Shown in pieces: positions 25,609 through 34,428 of a DNA stretch of 64,000 nt. Made by a program: the position numbers and the translations under genes. The notes under the pieces were generated by a model, which made no database searches, was not told where the DNA came from, and was given only the letters and a program-made list of their open reading frames with translations. Every line of letters starts with the position of its first letter. Positions within the stretch are counted from its first letter, which is position 1. The stretch spans positions 4,213 to 68,212 of the forward strand of contig CAZZEX010000016.1 of NCBI GenBank assembly GCA_964653285.1, written 5' to 3'. Source of the stretch: CAZZEX01 sp964653285 (GTDB lineage Bacteria > Chloroflexota > Anaerolineae > B4-G1).

Positions 25609-26439
25609 TTGGAGTACGAGACACTGGCCCAGACCAACCCCCGCCTGGTCTACTGCTCGCTGAGCGGCTACGGGCCTGAGGGTTCCTACCGGGAGCGGGC
25701 CGGCCACGACCTGAACTACATCGGCCTGGTGGGCTTGCTGAACCTGACCGGGCCGCGGGAGGGGCCGCCAGCCATCCCCGGCGCGCCGGTGGCCGACCTG
25801 GTGGGCGGGCTGTGGGCGGCGCTCGGCATCCTGCTGGCGCTGCTGGCGCGGGGGCGGACAGGCCAGGGACAGCGGGTGGACGGGTCGCTCTTAGGGGCAG
25901 CGCTGGCCTGCCTGCCGGTGGCGGTGGCCCGGCACCTGGGGGGCCAGCCGGTGGAGCGGGGCGGCAGCGACCTGACCGGCGGCCTGACCTGCTACCACGT
26001 CTACGAGACCCGGGATGGGGGATACGTCACGCTGGCGGCGCTGGAGCCGGAATTCTGGGCCGCCTTCTGCCGGGTAGTCGGGCGGGAGTACCTGCTGGAG
26101 CAGCAGTTTGCGCCGGCCATCTCCGGCGAGCCGGCCTACGACGAACTATGCGCGCTCTTCCGGGCCTACACGCGCCAGGAGTGGGCGGAGACGCTGGCCG
26201 GGGTGGACGCCTGCTGCGAACCGGTGTACACGATGGAAGAGGCACTCGCATCCGCGCCGGTGCAGGCGCTGGGGATGCTGACCGGCGAGGGATTACTTCC
26301 CCCGGTGCGCCTCTCGGCCCGGCCCGCCCGCCCACGAGATCTTACCCCCGCTTTAGGCCAGCACACCACCGCGCTGCTGACCGAACTGGGGTACGACGCA
26401 GCAGAGGTGGAAAGGCTGCGGGGACAGGGTGTGGTGTAG
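25609..26439 (+). pseudogene. CoA-transferase family III (CaiB/BaiF), N-terminally truncated
   Basis: A 276-residue frame starting at TTG that matches a class III CoA transferase from about residue 110 onward: RLVYCSLSGYGPEGSYRERAGHD, the conserved PVADLVGGLWAALGILLAL block with the Asp of the active site, and GQGQRVDGSLL. The N-terminal CoA-binding third (about 100 residues) is missing, and the DNA just upstream (25504-25608) shows no trace of it. A truncated protein might still be made, but catalysis is doubtful. Same decay pattern as the neighbouring lipid genes. Confidence 0.75.
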
Positions 26440-26469
26440 CCAAAATGAGGCCTTCTGTCATCTGACAAG

Positions 26470-26543
26470 TGACCCGCGCAGGATTCGAACCTGCAACCAA
26501 GGGATTAAGAGTCCCCTGCTCTGCCAAATTGAGCTAGCGGGCC
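26470..26543 (-). tRNA. tRNA-Lys (anticodon CUU)
   Basis: Acceptor stem GGCCCGC/GCGGGTC has one G-U pair. The D arm is TAGCTCAATTTGGCAGAGCA, and the 7-base anticodon loop CTCTTAA has anticodon CUU. The T arm contains GGTTCGAATCC. Discriminator A; CCA is not encoded. Confidence 0.95.
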
Positions 26544-26553
26544 GTGCGCCGCA

Positions 26554-26581
26554 ATTATACTGGGAAGGGTTCTTTTGTCAA
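26554..26581 (-). promoter_or_regulatory. Consensus promoter of tRNA-Lys
   Basis: On the minus strand a perfect TTGACA (26576-26581) and perfect TATAAT (26554-26559) are 16 bp apart and end 10 bases before the tRNA. Confidence 0.88.
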
Positions 26582-26621
26582 GGCAAGGGCGCTGGGAAAC
26601 GAGTGTCACCGACGGAGCGGG

Positions 26622-27953
26622 CTAACGCGGGTACTCCCGCACCTGACGCATCGGCCGGCCGACCATGCGGAAGGCCCGCCGCTCCGCCTCCCACCGGATG
26701 CGCTCCACATCCAGCGTCAGGTACTCCCCCCGGCGGTAGAGGAGCCTCCCATCGGCCCAGACGTAGGCCACGTCGCCGGGATGGGCAGTGTAAACAATGC
26801 CTGCCATAAGGTCGTGTCGGGGGATCCAGTGGGCGGCGGTGGTATCCAGCATGATCAGATCAGCAGGGCGACCCGGAGTCAACACCCCGCTTCGGTCGAA
26901 GCCCATCGCTGCGGCGGGGGCCTGCGTCGCCAGCCGCAAGAGAAGCGCGCGCGGCATTGCCCTTGGATCGCCTTGCGCCTCCTTCTGGAAGAGACCCGTC
27001 ACCCGCATTGCCTCCAGCATGTTCAGATCGCTGTTAGAGGCCGGACCGTCGGTGCCCAGCGCCACATTCACGCCGTCCTCCAGCATCTGCCCGATGGGCG
27101 GCATCTCCATCGCCAACTTCTGGTAGGTCTTGGGCGTGTGGGCCACCCATGCGCCCTTTTCCGCCAGGAGTTCCAAATCGCCTGGCGTCACCGCGTTGCA
27201 GTGCGCCACCAGTGTTGGTTCTGGCAAATCCAGCAGACCCAGGGAGGCTACATGAGCGACGGGTGTCTTGCCGTGGCGGGCGATGGAGTTCTGCAGTTGC
27301 TCCTGGGACTCGCTCAGGTGAAAATGCGCGCCCACGCCAACGCGGTGGGCTTCCTCCGCGAAGCGCCGCAGGACCTCTGGCGGATCCATGTAAGGGGAAT
27401 GGGGACCCATCGTCGTGCGGACACGCCCCCCCGCTCCACCCTTCCAACGCTCCACGAAGGCCAGTGTTTCTTCAAAGGGCTTCTGTCCCGGCTCGTGCTC
27501 CGTCCCTATGCCAAAGTGGCACCAGGCCAAGAGCGCTTTCATCCCGCTCTCCTCCACGGCACGAGCAACCTGGTCCATCCAGAAATAGTGGTCTGCAAAG
27601 CCAACGATGCCCGCCCGGATCATCTCGCAACAGGCCAGCGCCGCGCCCCAGTAGACGTCCTCCTCCTCCAGCGCCGACTCGGCGACCCAGATTTTCTCGT
27701 TGAGCCAGCGGTCGAAAGGCAGGTCCTCGGCCCAGCCGCGCTCCAGCGTCATCGCAGCGTGGGTATGGGCATTGAAGAAGCCGGGGAGCGCTACCAGATC
27801 GCGTCCTTCAACCACCTCGTCGGCCGCAAAGCCCTCGGGGGCTTCGCCCACCGCCACAATGGTCCGGCCCTCGATGGCGATGTCCACACCGTGCAAGATG
27901 CGGTCCTGGTCGTCCAGCGTGATAGCGGCTGCGTCTCGGATAAGGATGCTCAT
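26622..27953 (-). CDS. mtaD: Amidohydrolase, MTA/SAH deaminase-like
   Basis: A 443-residue metal-dependent deaminase. Metal ligands are visible in PGFFNAHTHAAMTL (HxH), GVGAHFHLSES and VAHCNAV, and the catalytic Asp in VALGTDGPASNSDLNMLEAM. These blocks match the 5-methylthioadenosine/S-adenosylhomocysteine deaminase group (MtaD); related guanine or cytosine deaminases cannot be fully excluded. It sits downstream of a BMP-type nucleoside ABC transporter on the same strand, which supports a role in nucleoside salvage, though a repeat tract lies between them. Confidence 0.88.
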   Translation of the reverse strand: MSILIRDAAAITLDDQDRILHGVDIAIEGRTIVAVGEAPEGFAADEVVEGRDLVALPGFFNAHTHAAMTLERGWAEDLPFDRWLNEKIWVAESALEEEDVYWGAALACCEMIRAGIVGFADHYFWMDQVARAVEESGMKALLAWCHFGIGTEHEPGQKPFEETLAFVERWKGGAGGRVRTTMGPHSPYMDPPEVLRRFAEEAHRVGVGAHFHLSESQEQLQNSIARHGKTPVAHVASLGLLDLPEPTLVAHCNAVTPGDLELLAEKGAWVAHTPKTYQKLAMEMPPIGQMLEDGVNVALGTDGPASNSDLNMLEAMRVTGLFQKEAQGDPRAMPRALLLRLATQAPAAAMGFDRSGVLTPGRPADLIMLDTTAAHWIPRHDLMAGIVYTAHPGDVAYVWADGRLLYRRGEYLTLDVERIRWEAERRAFRMVGRPMRQVREYPR

Positions 27954-27975
27954 TGTGGTTGCTGGTTATTCGAGA

Positions 27976-28275
27976 TTGAATGCAGGGTGCAAGATGCAGG
28001 ATGCAGGGTGCAAGATGCAGGATGCAGGGTGCAAGATGCAGGATGCAAGATGCAGGATGCAAGATGCAGGATGCAGGATGCAAGATGCAGGATGCAGGAT
28101 GCANNNNNNNNNNNNNNNNNNNNNNNNNNNNNNNNNNNNNNNNNNNNNNNNNNNNNNNNNNNNNNNNNNNNNNNNNNNNNNNNNNNNNNNNNNNNNNNNN
28201 NNNGATGCAGGATGCAAGATGCAGGATGCAGGATGCAAGATGCAGGATGCAGGATGCAGGGTGCAAGATGCAGGA
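27976..28275. repeat. Heptanucleotide tandem repeat with assembly gap
   Basis: Units of GATGCAG, GATGCAA and GGTGCAA follow one another with no break, interrupted by 100 Ns at 28104-28203. The array length is therefore unknown. Its period of 7 gives every frame a low-complexity CRMQDAR or CILHLAS translation, which is not a real protein. Confidence 0.95.
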
Positions 28276-28692
28276 TTATCGTCTGCGATATTGACGTTGT
28301 TGGTCGGACGAGAGAACCAGGGCTGCGATGACTTCGTCGAGCAGTTGAATGCGGTGTTTGAACACTTCGGGATCCAGGAAACGGCGGCCGCGGTAATACC
28401 AACCACGGGACTCGCGGGCCGAGCCCAGGGCGACGCGCTGGAAGTAGGCGTTTTCTTTTCCGAAACCACGTCCGTGCCCCTCCTCAATGTTGGCACAGAT
28501 AGACCCCACGCTGTCAACCAGTTGCCTGGCGATCACCCTGCCACGTGGGTCCTTCATCATCCGGTCGGTATCTTCCCAGGCCAGGTCAGAAAGCAGCAGT
28601 GCCTTGGGGTAGACCTGGAAGTTCCAGAGGGGATCTTTCTTGATGCTCCCCGGTACCTGTGCCAGCCACTCCTCGTACTTCAACCCTGCCAT
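28276..28692 (-). CDS. Four-helix-bundle protein (23S rRNA intervening-sequence/S23 family)
   Basis: A 138-residue protein with the helical pattern and motifs of the S23/IVP family: YPKALLLSDLAWE in helix 1, RQLVDSVGSICANIEEGHGRG in helix 2, and YFQRVALGSARESRGWYYRG in helix 3. Members are named after genes in 23S rRNA insertions but are found widely and their function is unknown. The ATG at 28692 directly follows an AAGGAG sequence inside a heptamer repeat; a longer frame upstream is entirely repeat-encoded. It lies between two heptamer arrays and ends at the second. Confidence 0.85.
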   Translation of the reverse strand: MAGLKYEEWLAQVPGSIKKDPLWNFQVYPKALLLSDLAWEDTDRMMKDPRGRVIARQLVDSVGSICANIEEGHGRGFGKENAYFQRVALGSARESRGWYYRGRRFLDPEVFKHRIQLLDEVIAALVLSSDQQRQYRRR

Positions 28693-28693
28693 C

Positions 28694-28762
28694 TCCTTCT
28701 TGCCTCTTGCCTCCTGCTTCTTGCCTCTTGCCTCTTGCCTCCTGCCTCTTGCCTCCTGCCCC
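28694..28762. repeat. Second heptanucleotide repeat tract
   Basis: TTGCCTC, TTGCCTT and CTGCTTC-type 7-base units fill the space between the permease stop codon and the S23-family start codon. The sequence differs from the array at 27976 but has the same period. Confidence 0.88.
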
Positions 28763-30061
28763 TTACTGCTTCTCATACGGTTGGCCGTCGGCGGCAGGTG
28801 GAATGGCCTCTCCTACCACGCCGGCCAGGACGATCATCGTCACCAGGTAGGGAGCCATCAGCAGAAAATGGGAAGGGATAGGTACCTCCAGGATAGCCAG
28901 TTTGGTCTGGAGCGCGTCGGCGAAGCCGAAGATGAGTGCCGCGCCAAAAGCGCCAAAGGGCATCCACTTGCCGAAGATCATCGCCGCCAGGCCGATGAAC
29001 CCCTTGCCAGCGGTCATCAACTCATCGAAGCGACCCACCGACCCCAGGATCAAGAAGGCTCCGCCCAGCCCCGCCACCATCCCTCCCAGCATCACGTTGA
29101 CGTAGCGGGTTCTGAAGACGTTGACACCCAACGTGTCGGCCGCGCGGGGGTGCTCCCCCACCGCCCGGGTGCGCAGCCCCCAGCGGGTGTAGAAGAGCAT
29201 CACATGAGCGCCGGTCAGCAGAATGAACAGCAGGTAAACCAGCACATTCTGATCGAAGAAAACTGGCCCGATGATCGGGATCTTGGCCAGGCCGGGGACA
29301 GGGGTACGGGGAAAGATGCCAGAATTGTTGAGATGCTGAAACTCGGCCAGGATGCGGGCACTGACGAAACTGGTGATGCCCACTGCCAGGATATTGATGG
29401 CGGTGCCGGCGATGATCTGGTCCACCTTGAAGCGGACGGCCATGAGGGCCAGGAGCAACCCCAGGAGCGCCCCCGCGACCAGGGCGCTGAGCAGGCCGAA
29501 GGGCATGGAGACCCAGGCTGGCCACTCCCAGACGTTGGCCGCCAGGCTGCCCATCAGCGCGGCGGCGAAGGCACCGGTCAGCATCATGCCCTCGATGGCG
29601 ATGTTGATCACCGCGCAGCGCTCACACAGCGCTCCGGAGAGCGCCGCCAGGGCGATGGGGACAGATCGCAGGAGGGCGCTGCTCAGCAGGCCAGTCAGGT
29701 TCAGCGAACGGCCGCGGGCGGCCCACGTAAGGAAGGCCAACACGAACAGCATCGCCACCCCGCCCAGGGCCAGGTTGACCTTGCGGAAGCCCCGCGCCAG
29801 TTGCCAGCCCCCTATGAAGACACACACCAGCACAAACCCGTACAACGCCGCCGCGCTGGGAATGGGCAGGTCTGGCACTGGCAGCGCGTGCGACCTGGTA
29901 GGGTTGAACACAAAGGTTGACGTCTGGTCTCCAGCGGTGGTACGGGCAAAGAGCAAGAGGACGAGCAACCCGGCCCCCAGGAAAACCAGCCCGTACGTAC
30001 GCGCCCGCCGGGGAGAAATCCCAGCCCGGGCTCCGCTTCGCTCCCACGCTGTTGTACTCAC
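28763..30061 (-). CDS. Nucleoside-type ABC transporter permease (BmpD/NupQ-like)
   Basis: A 432-residue permease of the branched-chain/nucleoside (BPD_transp_2) family with about ten transmembrane helices. The diagnostic cytoplasmic loop is YTRWGLRTRAVGEHPRAADT, and the INIAIEGMMLTGAF segment matches permeases paired with BMP-type binding proteins. The GTG at 30061 has GGGAGG 7 bases upstream. It follows the BMP-permease fusion gene (45 bases away, filled by a heptamer repeat) and is the third component of the uptake operon starting at 33950. Confidence 0.9.
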   Translation of the reverse strand: MSTTAWERSGARAGISPRRARTYGLVFLGAGLLVLLLFARTTAGDQTSTFVFNPTRSHALPVPDLPIPSAAALYGFVLVCVFIGGWQLARGFRKVNLALGGVAMLFVLAFLTWAARGRSLNLTGLLSSALLRSVPIALAALSGALCERCAVINIAIEGMMLTGAFAAALMGSLAANVWEWPAWVSMPFGLLSALVAGALLGLLLALMAVRFKVDQIIAGTAINILAVGITSFVSARILAEFQHLNNSGIFPRTPVPGLAKIPIIGPVFFDQNVLVYLLFILLTGAHVMLFYTRWGLRTRAVGEHPRAADTLGVNVFRTRYVNVMLGGMVAGLGGAFLILGSVGRFDELMTAGKGFIGLAAMIFGKWMPFGAFGAALIFGFADALQTKLAILEVPIPSHFLLMAPYLVTMIVLAGVVGEAIPPAADGQPYEKQ

Positions 30062-30065
30062 ATCC

Positions 30066-30106
30066 TACCTCCCTTCTGCTTCCTGCCTCTTGCTTCCTGC
30101 TTCCTG
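30066..30106. repeat. Third heptanucleotide repeat tract
   Basis: CTTCCTG, CCTCTTG and CTTCCTG units occupy nearly the whole gap between the two permease genes and stop just before the ribosome-binding site of the downstream one. Confidence 0.8.
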
Positions 30107-32371
30107 CTAGACCTGACCCCAGCCCCGGGTGAAGATTGCCTCACCCACCTCCTTCGGAACGCGGAGGCGGTAGATGAGACGGATCACTTCCGGGGCAGCG
30201 ATGAAGATGATGATCAACCCTTGTAGCACAGAGATGATGTCAATCGGCACAAAGGCTGGTGGTGCTTGCATCCGCTGCGCGCCGGCCCGCAGGAAGCCGA
30301 AGAGAAGCGACGCCAACAGGACGCCCACGGGATGGCTCTTGCCCAACAGCGCCAGGGCGATAGAATCGAAGCCGTAGCCGGAGAAGAAGGCGTTGGGCAT
30401 GTAATGGATGACGCCCAGGATGTCGTGGGCACCGGCCAGCCCCGCCAGCCCCCCGCTGGCCGCCATCGCCACGACGAAACTTCGCGCCACGCTGATCCCG
30501 GCGGTCCGGGCCGCGCGGGGGTTGGCCCCCACCGCCCGGATCTCGAAGCCCAGCGTCGTCTTGAAGAGCAGCCAATAGACCACCGCGACCGCAGCCAGCG
30601 CCAGAAAGAGCCCCACGTTGATGCTGATGGAGGGATTGTCGGGAAAGAACTGGGGCAGGTAGGCGGAGGGCTGGATCTCCGGGCTTATAGGACGGTACCC
30701 GGGACGAGCCATCGGCCCGCCCACTTGCAGGAGGTAGTCGGCCAACCGGTAAGCGACGTAGTTGAGCATGATGGTGTTGATCACTTCGTGGGCGCCCGTC
30801 TTAGCCTTCAGGAAACCGACAATAGCCGCCCAGACAGCGCCGCCGGCCATCCCAGCCACCAGAGCCAGGGGCAGGTGAATAAACCAGGGAAGTCCCTTGA
30901 TGCTGTACCCCACGAAGACCGAAGCCAACCCACCGATGAAGTACTGCCCCTCGGCACCGATATTGAACAGACCGCAACGGAAACCCAACGCCACCGCCAG
31001 CCCGGCGAAGATGTAGGGGGTGGCGATGCGCAGACTCTCCGTCAGCGGGCGGATGGCCCGCAGCAGTTCAGTAGTATCCCCAGTCTGGGAATAGATCGAG
31101 AAACCTTCGATGATGCGGGACGGGCTGCCGAAGGCTCCCTCGAAGAGGGCAGTGTAGGCCTGGACGATTGATTGCCAGGCCGCCGCCAGTCCCGCTGTCA
31201 GTCCGGTGCCAAAGGCCGCCCAGACATCAGGATCGAAGGCAGCGACGAAGATGCCACCGACGACCAGCGCGGTGAAGATTGCCAGGATCGGCATCAGTGC
31301 TGCCGGCCAGTTCCAGGCCATGAGGCGCGGCAGCAACCCCTCCAGCAGGGCCTCTCCCTGAGGCCCTACCCGGGTGTGGACGCGGCCGGTGCGCAGCCCC
31401 TCGGCCACCTCCAGAATCTGGCCCCGCACCTCGGAGGGGATGGCAGTGTCGGCCATATGGTAAGGGGCCAGCCCGACGCCGTCAACGCCCAGGTCGAAGC
31501 GGAGCACGCCACTGTGGAGTTTCCCCTGCACCGCCCGGGTGACGGCGGTGTAGACCGCCTGATCCACCCGCTTGATGGCGCTGGTCAACAACCGCTCGGC
31601 TCCAGGACTCTCCCCACCCCGGAAGGTCGTCACCCACTCGTCCTGGTCCACCCCGATGGCCCACGCCCCTCGCTGAGCCGCAGCCTGGATGGCCGCGCTG
31701 CCGCTCAACCCGCCGGCAGCGAAGATCACATCCGCCCCCTGCCCGACCAACTCTCCAGCAGCCTTCTCGCCCGTCTTCTGGTCGGTGAAGGAATCGGTGT
31801 ATACCTGGACCACATTCGCCCGCCGGTTGGTGAATTCCACGCCATGTTCAAATCCCTGCTGGAACTTGCGCACCGGCGCCACATCCATCCCACCCACGAA
31901 GCCCACGGTTTCTCGCTCCGTCATCAACCCCGCCAGCGCCCCAGCCAGGAAGCCAGCCTGGTCCTCGGCGAAGACCAGCCCGGTGACGTTGCGGCTCTCC
32001 GGCAGTGGCTCGTGGTCCACGATGATGAAGTGCACCGCAGGGTAGCGCATCGCCAGCCGCTCCACTGCCGATCCCGCGGTGGACCCCACGGTGACGATGA
32101 AGGCGCAACCACGCTCGATCAGTCGGCGGATGTTGGCCTCGTAATCCACCTGTGACTCGGTCTGGATGACGTCAAACTCGATGGCCTGCTCCTCCGCACA
32201 CCGCTTCAGCCCTTCGTAAGCGTACTGATTGAAGGTGCCATCGTCAATACGACCCACGTCGGTGACCAAACCCACTCGTACCCCCCCCGTCCCCCCCGAA
32301 GCGGAGGGGAGTTCCACCCCCCCCGTCCCCCCCGAAGCGGAGGGGAGTCGTTTATCAGGCGACGCTTGCAC
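30107..32371 (-). CDS. Fusion of a BMP (PnrA-like) substrate-binding domain and a nucleoside ABC permease
   Basis: A 754-residue fusion. Residues about 32-330 form a complete BMP/PnrA fold (VRVGLVTDVGRIDDGTFNQ, IVTVGSTAGSAVE, ADVIFAAGGLSGSAAI). Residues about 345-754 form a full permease with FNIGAEGQYFIGG and the LGFEIRAVGANPRAARTAG loop. The N-terminus has no signal peptide: it consists of two copies of a 12-residue repeat (LPSASGGTGGVE) encoded by 36-bp direct repeats. The binding domain would therefore lie in the cytoplasm unless an export signal was lost recently. The GTG at 32371 has AAAGGAGG upstream and overlaps the ATPase gene by 17 bases. Confidence 0.9.
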   Translation of the reverse strand: MQASPDKRLPSASGGTGGVELPSASGGTGGVRVGLVTDVGRIDDGTFNQYAYEGLKRCAEEQAIEFDVIQTESQVDYEANIRRLIERGCAFIVTVGSTAGSAVERLAMRYPAVHFIIVDHEPLPESRNVTGLVFAEDQAGFLAGALAGLMTERETVGFVGGMDVAPVRKFQQGFEHGVEFTNRRANVVQVYTDSFTDQKTGEKAAGELVGQGADVIFAAGGLSGSAAIQAAAQRGAWAIGVDQDEWVTTFRGGESPGAERLLTSAIKRVDQAVYTAVTRAVQGKLHSGVLRFDLGVDGVGLAPYHMADTAIPSEVRGQILEVAEGLRTGRVHTRVGPQGEALLEGLLPRLMAWNWPAALMPILAIFTALVVGGIFVAAFDPDVWAAFGTGLTAGLAAAWQSIVQAYTALFEGAFGSPSRIIEGFSIYSQTGDTTELLRAIRPLTESLRIATPYIFAGLAVALGFRCGLFNIGAEGQYFIGGLASVFVGYSIKGLPWFIHLPLALVAGMAGGAVWAAIVGFLKAKTGAHEVINTIMLNYVAYRLADYLLQVGGPMARPGYRPISPEIQPSAYLPQFFPDNPSISINVGLFLALAAVAVVYWLLFKTTLGFEIRAVGANPRAARTAGISVARSFVVAMAASGGLAGLAGAHDILGVIHYMPNAFFSGYGFDSIALALLGKSHPVGVLLASLLFGFLRAGAQRMQAPPAFVPIDIISVLQGLIIIFIAAPEVIRLIYRLRVPKEVGEAIFTRGWGQV
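32277..32352. repeat. Two 36-bp direct repeats inside the fusion gene
   Basis: Units built of a C-tract, GTCCCCCCC, GAAGCGG, AGGGGAG occur twice in tandem and each encodes 12 residues. The unit length and C-tract/loop/G-tract layout match the array in the radical SAM gene at 60.6 kb. Confidence 0.88.
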
Positions 32372-33950
32372 CGGCAACCTCCTTTCGAGCCTCCCCGTCG
32401 CTGGGGCCGGTCTCCGACCGCGCCCCGACTCCCGCCATCAGCAGGCCAACCTCCTCTTTGGCCACCTGATCGGCAGGCAGGATGTCCACGATCTTCCCCT
32501 CATACATGACCGCGATGCGGTCCGAGAGCCCCATCACCTCGTCTAACTCCGGCGAGACCAGGAGGACCGCACATCCCTCGTCCCGCTTCTCGACGATGCG
32601 ACGGTGGATGTACTCGATTGAACCCACGTCCAGCCCTCGTGTGGGCTGGGAGGCGATGAGCAGACGGATAGGACGGGAGAACTCACGGGCGACGATGACC
32701 TTCTGCTGGTTGCCGCCGGAAAGGTTGGAGACCGGCGTCAACACACTGGGTGTACGCACGTCGAACATCCGTGCCCGCTGCTCCGCCGTCGCCAGGATGG
32801 TTTCCTGATCTAGCGTGCCGAGGTGGGCGAAGGGGGGCAGGTAGTACGTGTTAAGAACCAGGTTGTCGGCGACGGGGAAACTGAGCACCAGTCCGTCCTG
32901 CTGACGGTCCTCCGGCACGTGGGCCACCCCCTGCTCCAACACCCGCCGGGGAGAGGCGTCGGTAACCTCGGCCTCCAGGATGTGCACCTGGCCCGCCACC
33001 ACGGACCGGAGGCCGGTAAGCGCCTGCACCAGTTCCGTCTGACCGTTCCCCTGAACGCCGGCCACCCCCAGCACCTCGCCGGCGCGCACCTGGAAGGAGA
33101 CACTCCGGACCGCCATGTTGCCCCGGTCGTCCAGCACCTCCAGGTTCTCCACTTCCAGCACCGTCTCGCCGGGACGGGCAGGTCCCTTCTCCACCCGCAG
33201 GAGTACCTGCCGCCCGACCATCATGGCGGCCAGTTTCTGCTCGTCGCTCTGGGCCGGGGTGGTGGTACCCACCACCCTTCCGTTTCGCAGGACGGTGATC
33301 CGATCAGCGATGGCCATCACCTCCTTCAGTTTATGGGTGATGAAGATCACCGACTTACCCTGCGCCACCAGGGAGCGGATGACTTTGAAGAGTTCTTCCA
33401 CTTCTTGAGGGGTGAGCACCGCCGTCGGCTCGTCCAGGACGAGGATATCCGCCTCCCGGTACAGCAGCTTAATGATCTCCACCCGCTGCTGGACTCCCAC
33501 CGGCAAGGTACTGACGTAGGCGTCGGGGTCCACCTCCAGCCCATACTGGTCGGATATCTCGCGGATGCGCTGGGCAGCGACGGCCCGGTCCAGGAAAATC
33601 CCATTCTTGATGGACTCCACCCCCAGCATGACGTTTTCCGCCACGGTGAGCACCGGCACCAGCATGAAATGCTGGTGGACCATACCGACGCCCTGGGCGA
33701 TGGCATCGTTGGGCTCGTGGATCTCAACCCGCTGGCCTCGCACGGTGATCTCTCCCTCGTCGGGAGCGTAGAGGCCGTAGAGGACATTCATCAGAGTGGT
33801 CTTGCCTGCCCCGTTCTCCCCCAGGAGGGCGTGGATCTCGCCCTCCTCCAGGGTCAGGTCAATGTGATCGTTGGCCAGGACACCGGGGAAGGCCTTGGTG
33901 ATACCATGTAGTTCCAGGACAGGGGGTGGCGAATTGCGAATCGGGGACAT
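32355..33950 (-). CDS. Nucleoside/sugar-type ABC transporter ATPase with two nucleotide-binding domains
   Basis: A 531-residue double-NBD ATPase of the RbsA/NupO type. Domain 1 has Walker A GENGAGKTTLMNVLYG, signature VGVQQRVEI and Walker B ILVLDEPTAVLTPQE. Domain 2 has the usual degenerate Walker A (GVQGNGQTELVQAL) and the signature LSGGNQQKVIVARE. The ATG at 33950 has AGGAGG 6 bases upstream and is preferred to an earlier in-frame start at 33983. First gene of the operon with the two permease genes. It faces the BMP-lipoprotein fusion at 34530, which probably supplies its substrate. Confidence 0.93.
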   Translation of the reverse strand: MSPIRNSPPPVLELHGITKAFPGVLANDHIDLTLEEGEIHALLGENGAGKTTLMNVLYGLYAPDEGEITVRGQRVEIHEPNDAIAQGVGMVHQHFMLVPVLTVAENVMLGVESIKNGIFLDRAVAAQRIREISDQYGLEVDPDAYVSTLPVGVQQRVEIIKLLYREADILVLDEPTAVLTPQEVEELFKVIRSLVAQGKSVIFITHKLKEVMAIADRITVLRNGRVVGTTTPAQSDEQKLAAMMVGRQVLLRVEKGPARPGETVLEVENLEVLDDRGNMAVRSVSFQVRAGEVLGVAGVQGNGQTELVQALTGLRSVVAGQVHILEAEVTDASPRRVLEQGVAHVPEDRQQDGLVLSFPVADNLVLNTYYLPPFAHLGTLDQETILATAEQRARMFDVRTPSVLTPVSNLSGGNQQKVIVAREFSRPIRLLIASQPTRGLDVGSIEYIHRRIVEKRDEGCAVLLVSPELDEVMGLSDRIAVMYEGKIVDILPADQVAKEEVGLLMAGVGARSETGPSDGEARKEVAGASVA

Positions 33951-34034
33951 TGTTGCCTCCTGGGCGTAAAGTGTATCACGCATCCCGCTTTACGTACTCG
34001 CGTTAGTATACGGCAAAATCGCCGGATGTCAAAC

Positions 34035-34133
34035 AAGTGTGGCTAAAATCGGTTGGACGTCCGGCTTCAGCCGGAAAACCCCCGCTGAAGCGGGGCGTCC
34101 ACTCCTTATCCCCAATTCATTTTAGCCAGGCTC
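34035..34133. mobile_element. MITE family B, copy 1 (99 bp)
   Basis: A 99-bp element flanked by a perfect 9-bp target duplication ATGTCAAAC (34026-34034 and 34134-34142). Inner inverted ends are TGGCTAAAAT and ATTTTAGCCA. The core holds hairpins CCGGCTTCAGCCGG and CCCCGCTGAAGCGGGG. It is non-coding. The second copy is at 50338-50436 and has the same length. Confidence 0.9.
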
Positions 34134-34155
34134 ATGTCAAACGTAAGCGTTCACC

Positions 34156-34237
34156 TGGGGGCAAAGAAACCGGGTTTTTCCCGCAAAAGGAACCTCTGGA
34201 ACCTGAAATTCAGAATCTGCGGGAGGGTTTGCCCCCA
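34156..34237. repeat. Large inverted repeat of unknown type
   Basis: TGGGGGCAAA (34156-34165) pairs with TTTGCCCCCA (34228-34237), with an inner CCCGCA/TGCGGG pair. No clear target duplication is visible, so it may be an older mobile element or an RNA structure upstream of the leader. Confidence 0.6.
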
Positions 34238-34267
34238 AATTGAAACGCACCCCCTGGAAACCCCCGC

Positions 34268-34295
34268 TTGCCTTTATCCCCGATTTGGTTATAAT
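34268..34295 (+). promoter_or_regulatory. Promoter of the BMP-peptide-binding fusion gene
   Basis: TTGCCT (34268-34273) and a perfect TATAAT (34290-34295) with a 16-bp spacer give a leader of about 225 bases before the ATG at 34530. Confidence 0.75.
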
Positions 34296-34336
34296 ATGCC
34301 TGTCATGCTATAGTCGTCTTCACGTAAGTGAGACCT

Positions 34337-34428
34337 CTCGGAAAAGGGTAGTGGCCCAACCGAGTTGGGCGTTGTTCGACCCAAGACGCCTGCTATCCGT
34401 CAAAAAGGGCCCTGCTCGACTTTCCGAG
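34337..34428 (+). ncRNA. Structured 5' leader, candidate riboswitch of unknown class
   Basis: The outer helix CTCGGAAA (34337-34344) pairs with TTTCCGAG (34421-34428). Inside, GGGTAG (34346-34351) pairs with CTATCC (34393-34398), and CCCAAC-CGA-GTTGGG (34355-34369) is a 6-bp hairpin. GGCCC at 34353-34357 can alternatively pair with GGGCC at 34407-34411. A closed multi-helix junction with an alternative pairing, between a promoter and an uptake gene, suggests ligand-controlled RNA. It does not match the conserved cores of the common riboswitches I know. Confidence 0.45.

Noticed and set aside
27700..28881. Long CRMQDA-type proteins across the heptamer repeats
   Set aside because: They are translations of a 7-bp simple repeat and Ns in all frames on both strands, overlapping real genes.
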